64,000 nt of DNA from Competibacter_A sp002352125 (GTDB lineage Bacteria; Pseudomonadota; Gammaproteobacteria; Competibacterales; Competibacteraceae): contig DAOROA010000027.1 in assembly GCA_035441325.1 (NCBI GenBank), positions 1 to 64,000 of the forward strand, given 5' to 3'. Below the pieces are notes generated by a model. That model saw only the letters and a list, made by a program, of their open reading frames with translations, had not been told where the DNA came from and searched no databases. The position numbers and the translations under genes are program-made. This document shows, piece after piece, positions 7,571 to 16,440 of the stretch; within the stretch, counting starts at the first letter, position 1; each line of letters starts with the position of its first letter.

Positions 7571-8616
7571 CTCCATTTCAACGCAAGCGCGTCCTGTACC
7601 AGGGTGGTTTTTTCGTCCTGTTCCTGTTCGCTCCAGTCTTCGATTTGCTCCGCTTCGACCTGACGCAAGGTCATTTGATCGTGTTTGGCCAACCGTGGAC
7701 GCTGGGGCTGGACAACTATTTAGCTGGCCGGATCGATGCCAGCCAAATGGCGCTCAACATCCTGCTGCGCGTGTTTGTGCCGATTCTGTTGCTGGCCGCC
7801 GCGTTTCTCGGCATTGCCTGGCGCTGGGGCCGGTTATATTGCGGCTGGTTATGTCCGCACTTCTCCGTGGTGGAAACCATCAACCAACTGGTGCGCAAAG
7901 CCAGCGGCAAACAAAGCATCTGGGACAAGAAACCGGGACCACCCTGGCATCCCGACGGCACGCCGGCTCCAAACAACGCTCGCTATTGTCTGCTGGCCAT
8001 TCCTCTTGCGCTGGCCTTCGCTTTTCTGTGGGCGGTGGCGCTGTTGACCTACCTGCTACCACCGGTGGAAGTGTATTCCAACCTGTTTCACCTCACCCCG
8101 ACCCGCAATCAGGCGCTGTTCGTCGGCGTTGGCACCGTGCTGCTGTTCATCGAATTCACCTTGGCCCGGCATTTGTTCTGCCGTTATGCCTGTGCGGCAG
8201 GGATGTTTCAAAGTCTGGCTTGGATGGCCAATCGCCAGGCGATGGTGGTCGGCTATCAGCGCGAACGCGCTCGCGACTGCGCCAGTTGCCAATCGTTCTG
8301 CGATCACGTTTGCCCGATGCGGCTCAAGCCGCGCAACATCAAGCGGCTAATGTTCGCCTGTACCCAGTGCGGCCAGTGCATCGACGCCTGCAAAACCGTC
8401 CAGCAGAACAATCCCGACGGCAGTCTGTTGAGCTGGATCGCCGGACAGCAAGCGCTGGAAGCGGATGGATCGCAAGGTTTGCTGGGCAGCGAATCGGGCT
8501 CTGACAAACTCAAAATCACGCCTAAGCCACTCACTCTGAAAGTGCTCGCTCCCTCTCCCGCCGAAAAAGATATCAACGCGCTCGCTCCCTCTCCCTTCGG
8601 GAGAGGGTTGGGGTGA
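7567..8616 (+). CDS. CcoG/RdxA-like membrane ferredoxin in the nor operon
   Basis: A 349-residue membrane protein with four or five helices in the first 220 residues, a CGWLCP motif between helices, then two cytoplasmic [4Fe-4S] motifs: CASCQSFCDHVCP and CTQCGQCIDACK. CcoG (RdxA) is a cupric reductase for cytochrome oxidase assembly; NapH and NosR share the architecture. Here it sits between norQ and norD, so it may supply electrons or reduce a metal for NorB maturation, which is inferred. The C-terminus is odd: the last 35 or so residues are encoded by a duplicated ctcgctccctctccc repeat, and the TGA lies inside that repeat, so the original end was probably replaced by the repeat. Confidence 0.85.
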   Translation: MTPFQRKRVLYQGGFFVLFLFAPVFDLLRFDLTQGHLIVFGQPWTLGLDNYLAGRIDASQMALNILLRVFVPILLLAAAFLGIAWRWGRLYCGWLCPHFSVVETINQLVRKASGKQSIWDKKPGPPWHPDGTPAPNNARYCLLAIPLALAFAFLWAVALLTYLLPPVEVYSNLFHLTPTRNQALFVGVGTVLLFIEFTLARHLFCRYACAAGMFQSLAWMANRQAMVVGYQRERARDCASCQSFCDHVCPMRLKPRNIKRLMFACTQCGQCIDACKTVQQNNPDGSLLSWIAGQQALEADGSQGLLGSESGSDKLKITPKPLTLKVLAPSPAEKDINALAPSPFGRGLG

Positions 8617-8620
8617 GGGG
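8544..8620. repeat. REP-like palindromic repeat with a half copy
   Basis: A 9-bp perfect stem CCCTCTCCC/GGGAGAGGG with a TTC loop (8587-8607) is followed by TTGGGGTGAGGGG. This is the widespread proteobacterial repeat whose reverse reading gives the peptide LTPTLSRRERE. A half copy, gctcgctccctctccc, lies 36 bases upstream at 8544-8559. The repeat overlaps the 3' end of the CcoG-like gene. Its terminal GAGGGG lies 12 bases before the norD start. Confidence 0.8.
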
Positions 8621-8632
8621 AAGCCGCCGGTT

Positions 8633-10465
8633 ATGGAAGAACACGTTGGCGCGCTCTGGCATCGTTTCATTACTTGCGCGGCGCAATGCCATTATCCAGA
8701 CGCAGCGGTCGCGCTGGCCGACATTGAGAAAACCGCCGGTTTGCTGTTTCGCGCCTTCAGCGGCGATCCCGGTTTGCGGGTCGTGCCAACGGCAGCGGCC
8801 CGCCACGGCGCACGGCGTCGCTGGCTAGCGCGCGTCGCTGGGCTAGGCGAAAAGATCGAACCGACCTGCCGCGATGCCGAAACGCTGCAACTGCCAGCAA
8901 AATTGGCTCTCTTACCCCGGCGGGAATTGAACTACGATTTATATCTTTGGCTTATCGCGTTGGCCGCCGCTCACGACGCGGTTGACCCCGATACCCCCTG
9001 GTGGCGACAAAATCAGCAGGGAACGCTGATCGCTTTGGATCGCTATCCCGGCCTGCAACCTCGCTACCGCCGCTTGGTGGCCGCCGTGCTGGAATCGCGG
9101 ATTCCGCCGGAACGGCTCCCACACGACGAAGCAGTACAGGAAATCGCCTTACGGCAAGCCTTACACGAACCCGGTAGTGTTCTGGATTTACCTGCCGCCC
9201 GCCGCCCGCCCCAACCCATGCCGCTTTGGCTTTACCCCGCACCGACTCCAGCGGCCGCCCGGTCCCAGCCACGGGATGCGGACGGTTCAACAGCCGGTGG
9301 CGGCGCGACCGAGCGCGACCGCCAACGCCGCCACGCCGAATACGTAGACCCGTCGGAACGCAAGAACAGCTTTCTGCTGCCGTTCCGCGCCGAGAGTCTG
9401 TTGTCATGGGCCGAGTTCGTCCGAGTCAACCGGCCAACTGACGACGACCCGGAGCCGAACGCAGCACGGACGGCGGATGACATGGACGTGTTGAGCGTCA
9501 CCCGCGACGATTCCAGTACCGCCTCGCGGGTGCGGTTCGATCTCGATTTGCCCGCCGCCAGCGAGGACGACCTGCCACTGGGCCCAGGGATCAAACTCCC
9601 GGAGTGGGACTATCGCAAGCGACTGCTCGTACCGAATTATTGCTGCGTGCAAGAAATGCTGGCTCGCTGCGCTCAACCTTGCGAATTACCACCATCGTTG
9701 CGTCGCGACGCTCAGCGTCTGCGCCGGCAGTTCGAAATCCTGCGTCCCGGTCGTGGCTGGCGCCGCGCTCAGCCGGACGGCGAGGAATTGGACTTGGATG
9801 CTTGCGTTCGCCACGCTGCCGATTGCGCCAGTGGCGGACAGGGCCACGAACGCGGCCTATACCGGCAACTGGCGCGGCAGGAACGCAATCTCGCCTGCTT
9901 GCTGTTGGCCGATCTGTCGCTGTCCACCGACGCTTGGGTCAACAACAAGGGCCGGGTGATCGAAGTCATTCGCGACAGTCTGTTTCTGTTCGCCGAGGCG
10001 CTGGCAGTGACTGGCGACCGCTTTGCGCTGTACGGCTTTTCTTCACGTAAGCGCCAGCACGTCCGCGTACACCGGATCAAAACTTTTGCCGAGCGCTACA
10101 CCGCCCCGATACGAGGGCGAATTAATGCGATCAAACCCGGCTACTACACCCGCATGGGCGCTGCCGTGCGTCATGCCACCGGCTTGCTGGAGCAACAGCC
10201 CGCTGCCCGCCGTTTGCTGCTGCTACTGACCGACGGCAAGCCGAACGATCTCGACCAGTACGAAGGGCGGTATGGCATCGAGGATACACGAATGGCTTTG
10301 CTGGAAGCTCGCCGCGAGGGATTGCACCCCTTCTGCGTGACCATCGATCAGGAAGCGGACGACTATCTACCCTACTTGTTCGGCAAAGATAGCTTTATCC
10401 TTATCCGTCATCCCGAAGATCTGCCGCGCCAGTTAATCCGGCTGTACACTCGGCTGACGGGATAG
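8633..10465 (+). CDS. norD: NorD, von Willebrand factor A protein for nitric oxide reductase maturation
   Basis: A 610-residue cytoplasmic protein. The C-terminal VWA domain (about 418-605) has a complete MIDAS: DLSLS at 427-431, Thr506 in YYTRMG and Asp534 in LLTDGKPND. The N-terminal half is the variable NorD region and has a low-complexity, Arg/Asp/Pro-rich stretch around 200-300. It works with the NorQ ATPase to insert or activate FeB in NorB. The gene starts 16 bases after the CcoG-like stop, just behind the palindromic repeat, and is followed by a small conserved-looking gene. Confidence 0.95.
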   Translation: MEEHVGALWHRFITCAAQCHYPDAAVALADIEKTAGLLFRAFSGDPGLRVVPTAAARHGARRRWLARVAGLGEKIEPTCRDAETLQLPAKLALLPRRELNYDLYLWLIALAAAHDAVDPDTPWWRQNQQGTLIALDRYPGLQPRYRRLVAAVLESRIPPERLPHDEAVQEIALRQALHEPGSVLDLPAARRPPQPMPLWLYPAPTPAAARSQPRDADGSTAGGGATERDRQRRHAEYVDPSERKNSFLLPFRAESLLSWAEFVRVNRPTDDDPEPNAARTADDMDVLSVTRDDSSTASRVRFDLDLPAASEDDLPLGPGIKLPEWDYRKRLLVPNYCCVQEMLARCAQPCELPPSLRRDAQRLRRQFEILRPGRGWRRAQPDGEELDLDACVRHAADCASGGQGHERGLYRQLARQERNLACLLLADLSLSTDAWVNNKGRVIEVIRDSLFLFAEALAVTGDRFALYGFSSRKRQHVRVHRIKTFAERYTAPIRGRINAIKPGYYTRMGAAVRHATGLLEQQPAARRLLLLLTDGKPNDLDQYEGRYGIEDTRMALLEARREGLHPFCVTIDQEADDYLPYLFGKDSFILIRHPEDLPRQLIRLYTRLTG

Positions 10466-10505
10466 CAATAGCGGCATTCATCGATTATCAGAGGACCGGA
10501 GGGAT

Positions 10506-10742
10506 ATGTCGGACGAAAGGCGACTGGCCGAAGCGATTCGCGCCGCTTGTATCGAAGCGGCGCTGGCAGCCTACGAGGAGGGCGGTGTTCTCGGCCTGTG
10601 CGCCGAAGGCCGCTGGGAATATGCCATTTCCACGCTGCGACAACTGAACATGAACGCCCTGCTCGCAAGCCATTCGATTGAGCCAACCATCGAAAGCCCT
10701 GACGGCAATCAGCCGGAGTACCCTTCCGATCAACCGTCGTAA
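10506..10742 (+). CDS. Small conserved protein after norD, 78 aa
   Basis: A 78-residue soluble protein. The first 55 residues look like an amphipathic helical bundle (RRLAEAIRAACIEAALAAY, then GLCAEGRWEYAI); the tail is Pro/Ser-rich and probably disordered. Short proteins with this AIRAAC..AALAAYE..GLCAEGRWE pattern occur in nor and other denitrification clusters, without a known function. An AGGG ribosome site precedes the ATG, and the gene starts 40 bases after norD. It is the last gene of the operon. Confidence 0.75.
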   Translation: MSDERRLAEAIRAACIEAALAAYEEGGVLGLCAEGRWEYAISTLRQLNMNALLASHSIEPTIESPDGNQPEYPSDQPS

Positions 10743-10788
10743 CTCTCTCGTGAAAAGTTGTCCGTCATTGGCCGAACGGCATAAAGCC

Positions 10789-10831
10789 AGTTACGCCGAG
10801 AGCTCAATTTTTAAGCACTCTCGACGTAACT
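10789..10831. repeat. Long inverted repeat downstream of the nor operon
   Basis: AGTTACGCCGAGAG at 10789-10802 and CTCTCGACGTAACT at 10818-10831 form a 14-bp stem with one mismatch around a 15-base AT-rich loop. It lies 47 bases after the last nor gene. There is no T tract after it, so it may be a factor-dependent terminator, an mRNA end stabiliser or the mark of a lost element. Confidence 0.6.
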
Positions 10832-11299
10832 AACCCTAACACAAACCATAGCTGCTTACCCCTATACCGCTATCGTGATACATCCTTGTGGAGCCGCGAT
10901 AGGTTTGCTGGAGAGATACCGCTATCCGCTTGCCACTCCCTGAAGCGTGGAATTCGCTGTAGCAAAAACCACTTGGCTGTCCGTTTCGTCCCTTTGCCCC
11001 TTATCCTACCATCCGTGCCTATACACGGCACTATGTATAATGCTAATATCGTGCCAGTATTTTCAGCCATAAATCCATGCTAAAAATACAGGATTAGCAA
11101 GGACTTGATTGAATTGAAGCGGAAAGGAAGACGGGTGTTCATTTCAAAATGAAACACTTATATTCTGGATTATTCAAATTGAAACACGTCTCCGCACATC
11201 GGCAACCTGCATCGCTTTCTCTGATCCTACATCCGCTCGTCGTGCAACACGCTGCCGTTGTGGACCGTCCCAGATTTATGAAGGCCGGTTGGCGCGAAA

Positions 11300-11485
11300 T
11301 TAGGTCAGGATAGCTTGCCCGGAAAGTTGCCGCTAGCAGTTTGCGGGTCGGCTCGACCTCGTAGACTTCGACAATGCTGGTCGATGAAGATTCTGACGGC
11401 TTGAAGCGGCGATCGAGCTCCGCCCGGGCGAAAAATGCCCTAGCCAACCGCAGAGTCTCGTTGGTCTTGCGCAGCTCACCCACTC
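11300..11485 (-). pseudogene. IS3-family transposase remnant (OrfA end / OrfB start)
   Basis: The minus-strand frame reads ELRKTNETLRLARAFFARAE then LDRRFKP, the typical C-terminus of IS3-family OrfA. Immediately after, the OrfB start is split between two frames: FIDQH in one and VYEVEPTRKLL in the next, matching the usual F-I-D-x-H...Y-G-V-E-P-I-C-K-x-L. No further transposase and no terminal repeats are seen, so this is a broken fragment. It lies directly behind the 3' end of the AT-richer nnrS gene. Confidence 0.75.
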
Positions 11486-11501
11486 CTGTCCAAAGGACAA
11501 A

Positions 11502-12680
11502 TCAACCAAACTGACCATCAACTCTTGGTTTAACGAGCATGGGGAAGTACGTGACGATAAATATCGAAAACGCTGCGATCCATAAAAGCTGGGAGATCGC
11601 TACCCAAATGACATAGTGGCTTTCGGCGATCAACGGCGCTATCACTCTGATGGTTGCTCCAGCAATGAGGACGATCAAAGAAAAGGCTACCGTCTTTGGA
11701 GGTTTTTGCACGTTTCTTCCAGTATGGCCAAGTGTGACCCGCGCCATCATGCTCAGGATGACGACACCGATACCACCAATGCTGAAAGCGTGAATCACGA
11801 CGATATTGGGCAAACTCAGGAAGGCATTCAGCGCCAGCAGGAAAAAGCCGAGATTGATCCATATAAAAGAGATAAACAAACTCCACAACAGCGGCTTTTT
11901 CCAAATCCCCCTTGTATGCCAGCCAATTAATCGGAAAGAGTTGGCGATAAAAAGACTGATCGAAGTCAAGGCTATCATCCATGAATTCCCAACCAGCACC
12001 TCAGAAATCAAGAACGTGACATACAATAAGACAATCAATAAATCCAGCCACTTCGAGTTAAAAAGTTTGACCGGATAACCCACGCCAACTTCGATGAAAA
12101 ATGGAATGACCCTTCTGCCCATGAAAAGAATCAGTCCAACAATCAAAAACAAACCGCCATAGATGCCAAAATAGGCACCACGATCAACAAGATCAGCAAC
12201 TCCCAGATAAAAACAGCCATTGGCGACCGCCAATAAAATCAGATTGGCTATAATCCCTAGCTGTTTCCACTGCTTAGCCTTGACAATCGGATACATAATC
12301 GAACCGATCAGGCATAATGCGAACAGCAGGTCAAAAAACCCGGCGACAAAAATCAGCGGCGTACCGAACAAAAATAGAATTCTTGGCAACACCCACAAAG
12401 CGAACAATCCCAACAAACCAAATCCGTAAAGGGTTTGTACTCCGGTCCAGTTCTTGACCGCCGTCAGCAGAAATCCGGCAATCACCGCCATCGCGAACCC
12501 ATAAATCATTTCGTGAGCGTGCCACTGAAAAGTGGAAATTTTGGTGATCGGCAATGGCAGTTGCAAGACATAGACGCCCATCCAGAGCAGCATCGAAACG
12601 ATGGCGAACGTCGCCGCGCCGAGAAAAAACGGCCGGAATCCAAGATTCCATAACGCCACTTTAGAAATTGCACTGGCCAT
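11502..12680 (-). CDS. nnrS: NnrS family heme-copper membrane protein
   Basis: A 392-residue protein with about 12 membrane helices. The family signature WHAHEM (residues about 53-58) is present, as is a later VIHAFSIGGIG stretch with a conserved His. NnrS proteins bind heme and copper and protect denitrifiers from nitrosative stress, probably by limiting NO-iron complexes. Its ATG overlaps the nirN stop (TGATG), so it ends the nir operon. Base composition is clearly more AT-rich than the neighbours, with many AAA, ATT and AAT codons, and an IS3 remnant follows it. Both suggest a separate arrival or exchange of this gene. Confidence 0.93.
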   Translation of the reverse strand: MASAISKVALWNLGFRPFFLGAATFAIVSMLLWMGVYVLQLPLPITKISTFQWHAHEMIYGFAMAVIAGFLLTAVKNWTGVQTLYGFGLLGLFALWVLPRILFLFGTPLIFVAGFFDLLFALCLIGSIMYPIVKAKQWKQLGIIANLILLAVANGCFYLGVADLVDRGAYFGIYGGLFLIVGLILFMGRRVIPFFIEVGVGYPVKLFNSKWLDLLIVLLYVTFLISEVLVGNSWMIALTSISLFIANSFRLIGWHTRGIWKKPLLWSLFISFIWINLGFFLLALNAFLSLPNIVVIHAFSIGGIGVVILSMMARVTLGHTGRNVQKPPKTVAFSLIVLIAGATIRVIAPLIAESHYVIWVAISQLLWIAAFSIFIVTYFPMLVKPRVDGQFG

Positions 12681-14245
12681 CAGTGACTGGTCCCCTCGGA
12701 TCGGGTAATTTTGTTGTAAACGTTATACTTGCCCACCGGTTTGCGCATGGGTAGTCGCTTGACCTCTTTCAAAGTTTCCGCGTCGTAAATCACCAACGCC
12801 CCGTCGTCCTCCCAGATGGAAACCAATGCGTATTTGCCGTCGCGGGTGAATTCGGTATGAGCGGCGGTCTTGCCCGGTTCGGGACGCAGGGTTTTAGCGA
12901 TTTCGAGAGTACGCTTATCGAGCAATTGCATGGTGTCCTTGTCCTTGCTCATCATCGCATCTACCCAAGCGTAAGGCGTGTTTTCGTGGCTGCGCATGAA
13001 AAATGCTGGGCCGGCGGTTTTGACCTCCTTGATCACCTTCCAATCCTTCATGTCGATGACGGTGATTACGCCTTCCTTGAGATTGGGCGTCGCCATGACC
13101 GGCCGGTCCTGATACGACCAGGAAATGCCGGAGCCAAGATGCGGCAGGCCGGGCAGCGGCAGGTCGGCGACCTTGCGCCGCACGTCCAGATTAACCACCT
13201 GACCGCCGGGTATGGACTTATCGCTGCCATCGGCGGGTCGCGCCGCGCCCAGCACGTAAGCGTAATCCTGGCTGAAGAAAAAATCGTCGAGAATGGCATC
13301 GAGCTGGGTCACGCGCGGCGTCCACATCCCCGGCGAGGCGAGCGCTTCACCCATCTTGTAATCGTGAACGTAGCCCTTGAATACCGGCCCGGCCTTGGGG
13401 TCGTAGCTCAGTTCCCAGACTTCGGGAATATCCTTGAGCGCGGCCACGAAACTCTTGCGCGGCGCAGCGTCGTACACCGCCGACACCCGCGAACTCTTGC
13501 CGGCTTCGTTCACCACCGGAAGGATCCGCTCCAGGCTCAAATCCGCCGCGTTCAACAGCACCAGGGTGTGCGGCAGATAGTTCGCCGCCATGACCCACTG
13601 TCCATCGCTGGACACCGCGATGTTGCGGGTATTGATGCCGGCGCGGATTTCCGCCACCGTTTTCAGATTGTAAAGATCGAATTTGCTGACCCAGCCATCG
13701 CGAGAGGCGAAAAACACGTAGCGCCCGTCAGGTGTGAATTTCGGCCCGCCGTGCAGGGCAAAGCGGCTGGGGAAGCGGTGAATCGGCTCGAACTTGTCGC
13801 CGTCGAGAATAGTGACGTGATGGTCGCCCGCCTCCACCACCACGAACAGATTGAGCGGGTCGGCGCTGAAGACCGGCTTGTCCGGCAGGCTGCCGGGCTT
13901 GACGTGCTCGACCCGCGAGGCGCGGATTTCCGCCTCGCCCCATTGCGGCACAACCGCCGGCGGGGTATAGATAAAGTCCGCTAACGCCTGAATCTCCTCC
14001 GGTTTGAGCTTGTCCTTGAAACCCAGCATTTGCGTCGCTGGCCGCCCGGACGCGATGACCGCCAGCGCCTCTGGCTTCTTCAGCCGTTCCAGATTCTGCG
14101 GCAGCAACGCCGGCCCCATCCCGCCCAAACGGTCGGCGCCGTGGCAAGCCACGCAATGCTGCTGGTACAACGGCGCGGGGTCGGGCGCGGCGCTAGCCGA
14201 AATCCCCAACGACATCAGGCAGGCGAACAACAGGCTTCTCTTCAT
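12680..14245 (-). CDS. nirN: NirN, dihydro-heme d1 dehydrogenase (cytochrome c plus d1-type propeller)
   Basis: A 521-residue periplasmic protein. A signal peptide (about residues 1-20) precedes a small cytochrome c domain with CVACH at 31-35. An eight-bladed propeller like that of cytochrome cd1 fills the rest (about 125-521). The heme c motif separates it from NirF, and the shorter N-terminus and neighbours separate it from NirS. NirN catalyses the last step of heme d1 formation and helps deliver d1 to NirS. The ATG at 14245 overlaps the nirJ stop (ATGA), which is better than the longer frame starting inside nirJ. Confidence 0.92.
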   Translation of the reverse strand: MKRSLLFACLMSLGISASAAPDPAPLYQQHCVACHGADRLGGMGPALLPQNLERLKKPEALAVIASGRPATQMLGFKDKLKPEEIQALADFIYTPPAVVPQWGEAEIRASRVEHVKPGSLPDKPVFSADPLNLFVVVEAGDHHVTILDGDKFEPIHRFPSRFALHGGPKFTPDGRYVFFASRDGWVSKFDLYNLKTVAEIRAGINTRNIAVSSDGQWVMAANYLPHTLVLLNAADLSLERILPVVNEAGKSSRVSAVYDAAPRKSFVAALKDIPEVWELSYDPKAGPVFKGYVHDYKMGEALASPGMWTPRVTQLDAILDDFFFSQDYAYVLGAARPADGSDKSIPGGQVVNLDVRRKVADLPLPGLPHLGSGISWSYQDRPVMATPNLKEGVITVIDMKDWKVIKEVKTAGPAFFMRSHENTPYAWVDAMMSKDKDTMQLLDKRTLEIAKTLRPEPGKTAAHTEFTRDGKYALVSIWEDDGALVIYDAETLKEVKRLPMRKPVGKYNVYNKITRSEGTSH

Positions 14246-15444
14246 GACGCGACGCTCCGGCGAGCGGTTCGATACGGGGTCACGGTCAGCCGCTCGCCGC
14301 CCGCTGCGATGCCGATTTCCTCGTCGTCCAGATAACAGGCGGGGTCTTCGGCCCACGGGTCGCCCGTGAGTTGCTCGGCGCGCACCCGGGTATTGCCGCC
14401 GCAGATATCAAAATATTGACACTGACCGCAGCGGCCCTTCACCTGACGCGGTTTTGCTTTCAAACCCGCCATCAGCGGATCGGAGGTATCCGGCCAGATT
14501 GCCGAAAACGGATGCTCCCGAACATTGCCGAGGGTGCGATGCCACCACATGGTATCGGGATGCACGTTGCCGAGGTTGTCGATGTTGGCGACGTTGACCC
14601 CGGAGGCGTTGCCGCCCCATTGCGCCAGCTTGGCGCGGATGTGCCCTGCCAATTCCGGAAATCGCTGGCGAACCCAAAATAGTAAATACACCCCATCGGC
14701 GTCGTTGTTGCCGGTCACGAATTCCTTGGGCCGACCTTCGCGTACCAGCCGCCAGCAGGTTTCGAACAGCAAATCCATGGCTTGGCGGGTCGTCCGATGG
14801 CGGGCATCGTCCTTGCGGTTGCGGTTGCCGCGACCGGCGTAGTTGAGATGGGAAAAATAGAATTTGTCGATCTGCTCTGTCTCCAACAACTCCAGCAGGC
14901 GCGGCAGGTCGTGGGCGTTGTCCTCGGTCATGGTGTAACGAACACCCACCTTGATACCGTGCGCCCAACATAGGCGGATACCGTTCAGCGATGCGGCGAA
15001 CGCCCCTGCTTGACGGCGGAAGCGGTCGTGAGTTTCGGCGATGCCATCCAGGCTAACTCCGACATAATCGAAACCGACTTCGGCGATGCGGGCGATGTGG
15101 GTTTTGTCGATCAACGTGCCGTTGGAAGACAAGGCGACGTAAAACCCCATGTCCTTGGCGCGGCGGGCGATGGCGTAAATGTCCGGGCACAGCAGCGGCT
15201 CACCGCCGGACAGGATCAACACGGGCACGCGAAAACGCTTGAGATCGTCCATGACCGCGAACACTTCATCGGTCGCCAGTTCGCCGGGGAAATCGGTATC
15301 GGCGGAAATCGAATAGCAATGCTTGCAGGCCAAGTTGCAGCGCCGTACCAGATTCCAGATCACCACCGGACCGGGTGGATTGCGCTTGGGCGCCAGCGGC
15401 GTGGGCCGGGCGATTTCCTGCATGAATTGGGTGATGCGGAACAT
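14242..15444 (-). CDS. nirJ: NirJ, radical SAM enzyme of heme d1 synthesis
   Basis: A 400-residue radical SAM/SPASM protein. The [4Fe-4S]-SAM motif CNLACKHC uses Cys36, Cys40 and Cys43. LSGGEPLL follows as the SAM-binding GGE stretch. The C-terminal CGQCQYFDICGGN plus a later Cys ligates the auxiliary cluster. NirJ replaces the two propionates of the decarboxylated siroheme intermediate with oxo groups. It lies between the fused decarboxylase gene (12 bases upstream) and nirN (4-base overlap). Confidence 0.96.
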   Translation of the reverse strand: MFRITQFMQEIARPTPLAPKRNPPGPVVIWNLVRRCNLACKHCYSISADTDFPGELATDEVFAVMDDLKRFRVPVLILSGGEPLLCPDIYAIARRAKDMGFYVALSSNGTLIDKTHIARIAEVGFDYVGVSLDGIAETHDRFRRQAGAFAASLNGIRLCWAHGIKVGVRYTMTEDNAHDLPRLLELLETEQIDKFYFSHLNYAGRGNRNRKDDARHRTTRQAMDLLFETCWRLVREGRPKEFVTGNNDADGVYLLFWVRQRFPELAGHIRAKLAQWGGNASGVNVANIDNLGNVHPDTMWWHRTLGNVREHPFSAIWPDTSDPLMAGLKAKPRQVKGRCGQCQYFDICGGNTRVRAEQLTGDPWAEDPACYLDDEEIGIAAGGERLTVTPYRTARRSVAS

Positions 15445-15456
15445 GAGCGACCTCCT

Positions 15457-16440
15457 TCAACCATGCAGGCGCAAGCCGGTCTTTTTGAGAATCCGCGTGC
15501 TGTAGAGAATGTCGTGGGCACGGCAGGCATCACCCAAAATGCCGGCGATGCGGTCGGCCTTGGCGGTCACTTCGTCGCGGCTCGCGCCGTGCGTCATCGC
15601 GAACAGGTTATAGGGCCAATCCGGGCGGTGGCGCGGACGACGATAGCAATGAGTCACGAATTCCAGCGCCCCAATTTGCGCGCCGAGTTCGTCCACCGTC
15701 TCATCGAGAACATCCCAAACCGTCATGCCGTTGGCGGCGTAACCGATGCGGTAATGGTTCGGCACCACGCCGATGCGGCGGATCGCACCAGCATCCAACA
15801 AGGCTTGCAGGCTGGCGATGATCGCTTCTGCATCGCTACCCAGTTGCGCGGCGAGGGCGTGATAGGGTCGCGGAGCCAATGGCAGACCGGCCTGCGTAGC
15901 GAGAATGAGCGGTCGCCATTCCGTCAGTCGATCAGGCGACAGGGACGATGCGGCTTTGCGTTCGGTGGGCGGTTCGGAAGATTCCGCTCGACGTGCGCCC
16001 ACCGCAAACCGCGCTTCGATGAAATACTCGCGTTCCTTGGGAAAGTTGAAGACCGGCGATCCGGTCGCCGCCGCAATGCGCTGGACGGTTTCGTTCATCC
16101 CGACGGGTGTTTCGGTCGCCAGCACGAACCACATGTTGAAAGCATGGTTGCGCCGGTAGTTGTGCGCGACTTCCGGAAAGCCGTTGACGATGGACGCGAT
16201 TCGGTCGAAATCCACTTCCGGCGCTTGCAAAGCCGCCAGAGAAAAAGCGCCACCTAGCCGTTCGATCTGATACAGCGGCCCGAAGCGGGTGAGTGTGCCA
16301 TCCGCCAGCAATTCCCGCAGAGCTTGCAGCACGGCGTCCTCACTCGATTTCAATCGCTCGGCTACCACCGCAAACGGCCGCTCGCACAGCGGGAAACCAC
16401 CCTGCCATTCGTCGATCAGGCGGCGCTTCAACTCATCCAT
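15457..16440 (-). CDS. Fused siroheme decarboxylase subunits, second pair (NirG/NirH-like)
   Basis: A 327-residue protein made of two AsnC/Lrp-like halves. The first half has an N-terminal winged helix and HNYRRNHAFNMWFVLA (about residues 93-108); the second has HCYRRPRHRPDWPYNLFAMTHG (about 264-285). These are the siroheme decarboxylase motifs, including the conserved HxYRR. A linker of about 25 residues with Ser, Glu and Arg joins them. In Pseudomonas aeruginosa four separate proteins NirD, L, G and H do this job; here they are two fusions. The start at 16440 overlaps the previous gene by 13 bases. The NirG/H label follows gene order only. Confidence 0.88.
   Translation of the reverse strand: MDELKRRLIDEWQGGFPLCERPFAVVAERLKSSEDAVLQALRELLADGTLTRFGPLYQIERLGGAFSLAALQAPEVDFDRIASIVNGFPEVAHNYRRNHAFNMWFVLATETPVGMNETVQRIAAATGSPVFNFPKEREYFIEARFAVGARRAESSEPPTERKAASSLSPDRLTEWRPLILATQAGLPLAPRPYHALAAQLGSDAEAIIASLQALLDAGAIRRIGVVPNHYRIGYAANGMTVWDVLDETVDELGAQIGALEFVTHCYRRPRHRPDWPYNLFAMTHGASRDEVTAKADRIAGILGDACRAHDILYSTRILKKTGLRLHG

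Larger units (their letters stand above)
10743..11501. other. Gene-poor spacer between nor and nir regions
   Basis: About 760 bases without an intact gene. It holds a long inverted repeat near the end of the nor operon, a stretch with several CCGCTATC/CGATAG repeats around 10860-10930, an AT-rich segment around 11020-11170, and a decayed IS3-type transposase fragment near 11300-11485. Short ORFs on both strands (10870-11083) overlap each other and look non-coding. Confidence 0.6.

Noticed and set aside
10870..11083. Overlapping small ORFs on both strands in the nor-nir spacer
   Set aside because: No ribosome site, no recognisable protein pattern, and they occupy the same DNA in opposite directions.
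15010..16257. Very long plus-strand open frame across nirJ and the fused decarboxylase
   Set aside because: It is antisense to two well-supported genes; such frames are expected in GC-rich DNA.
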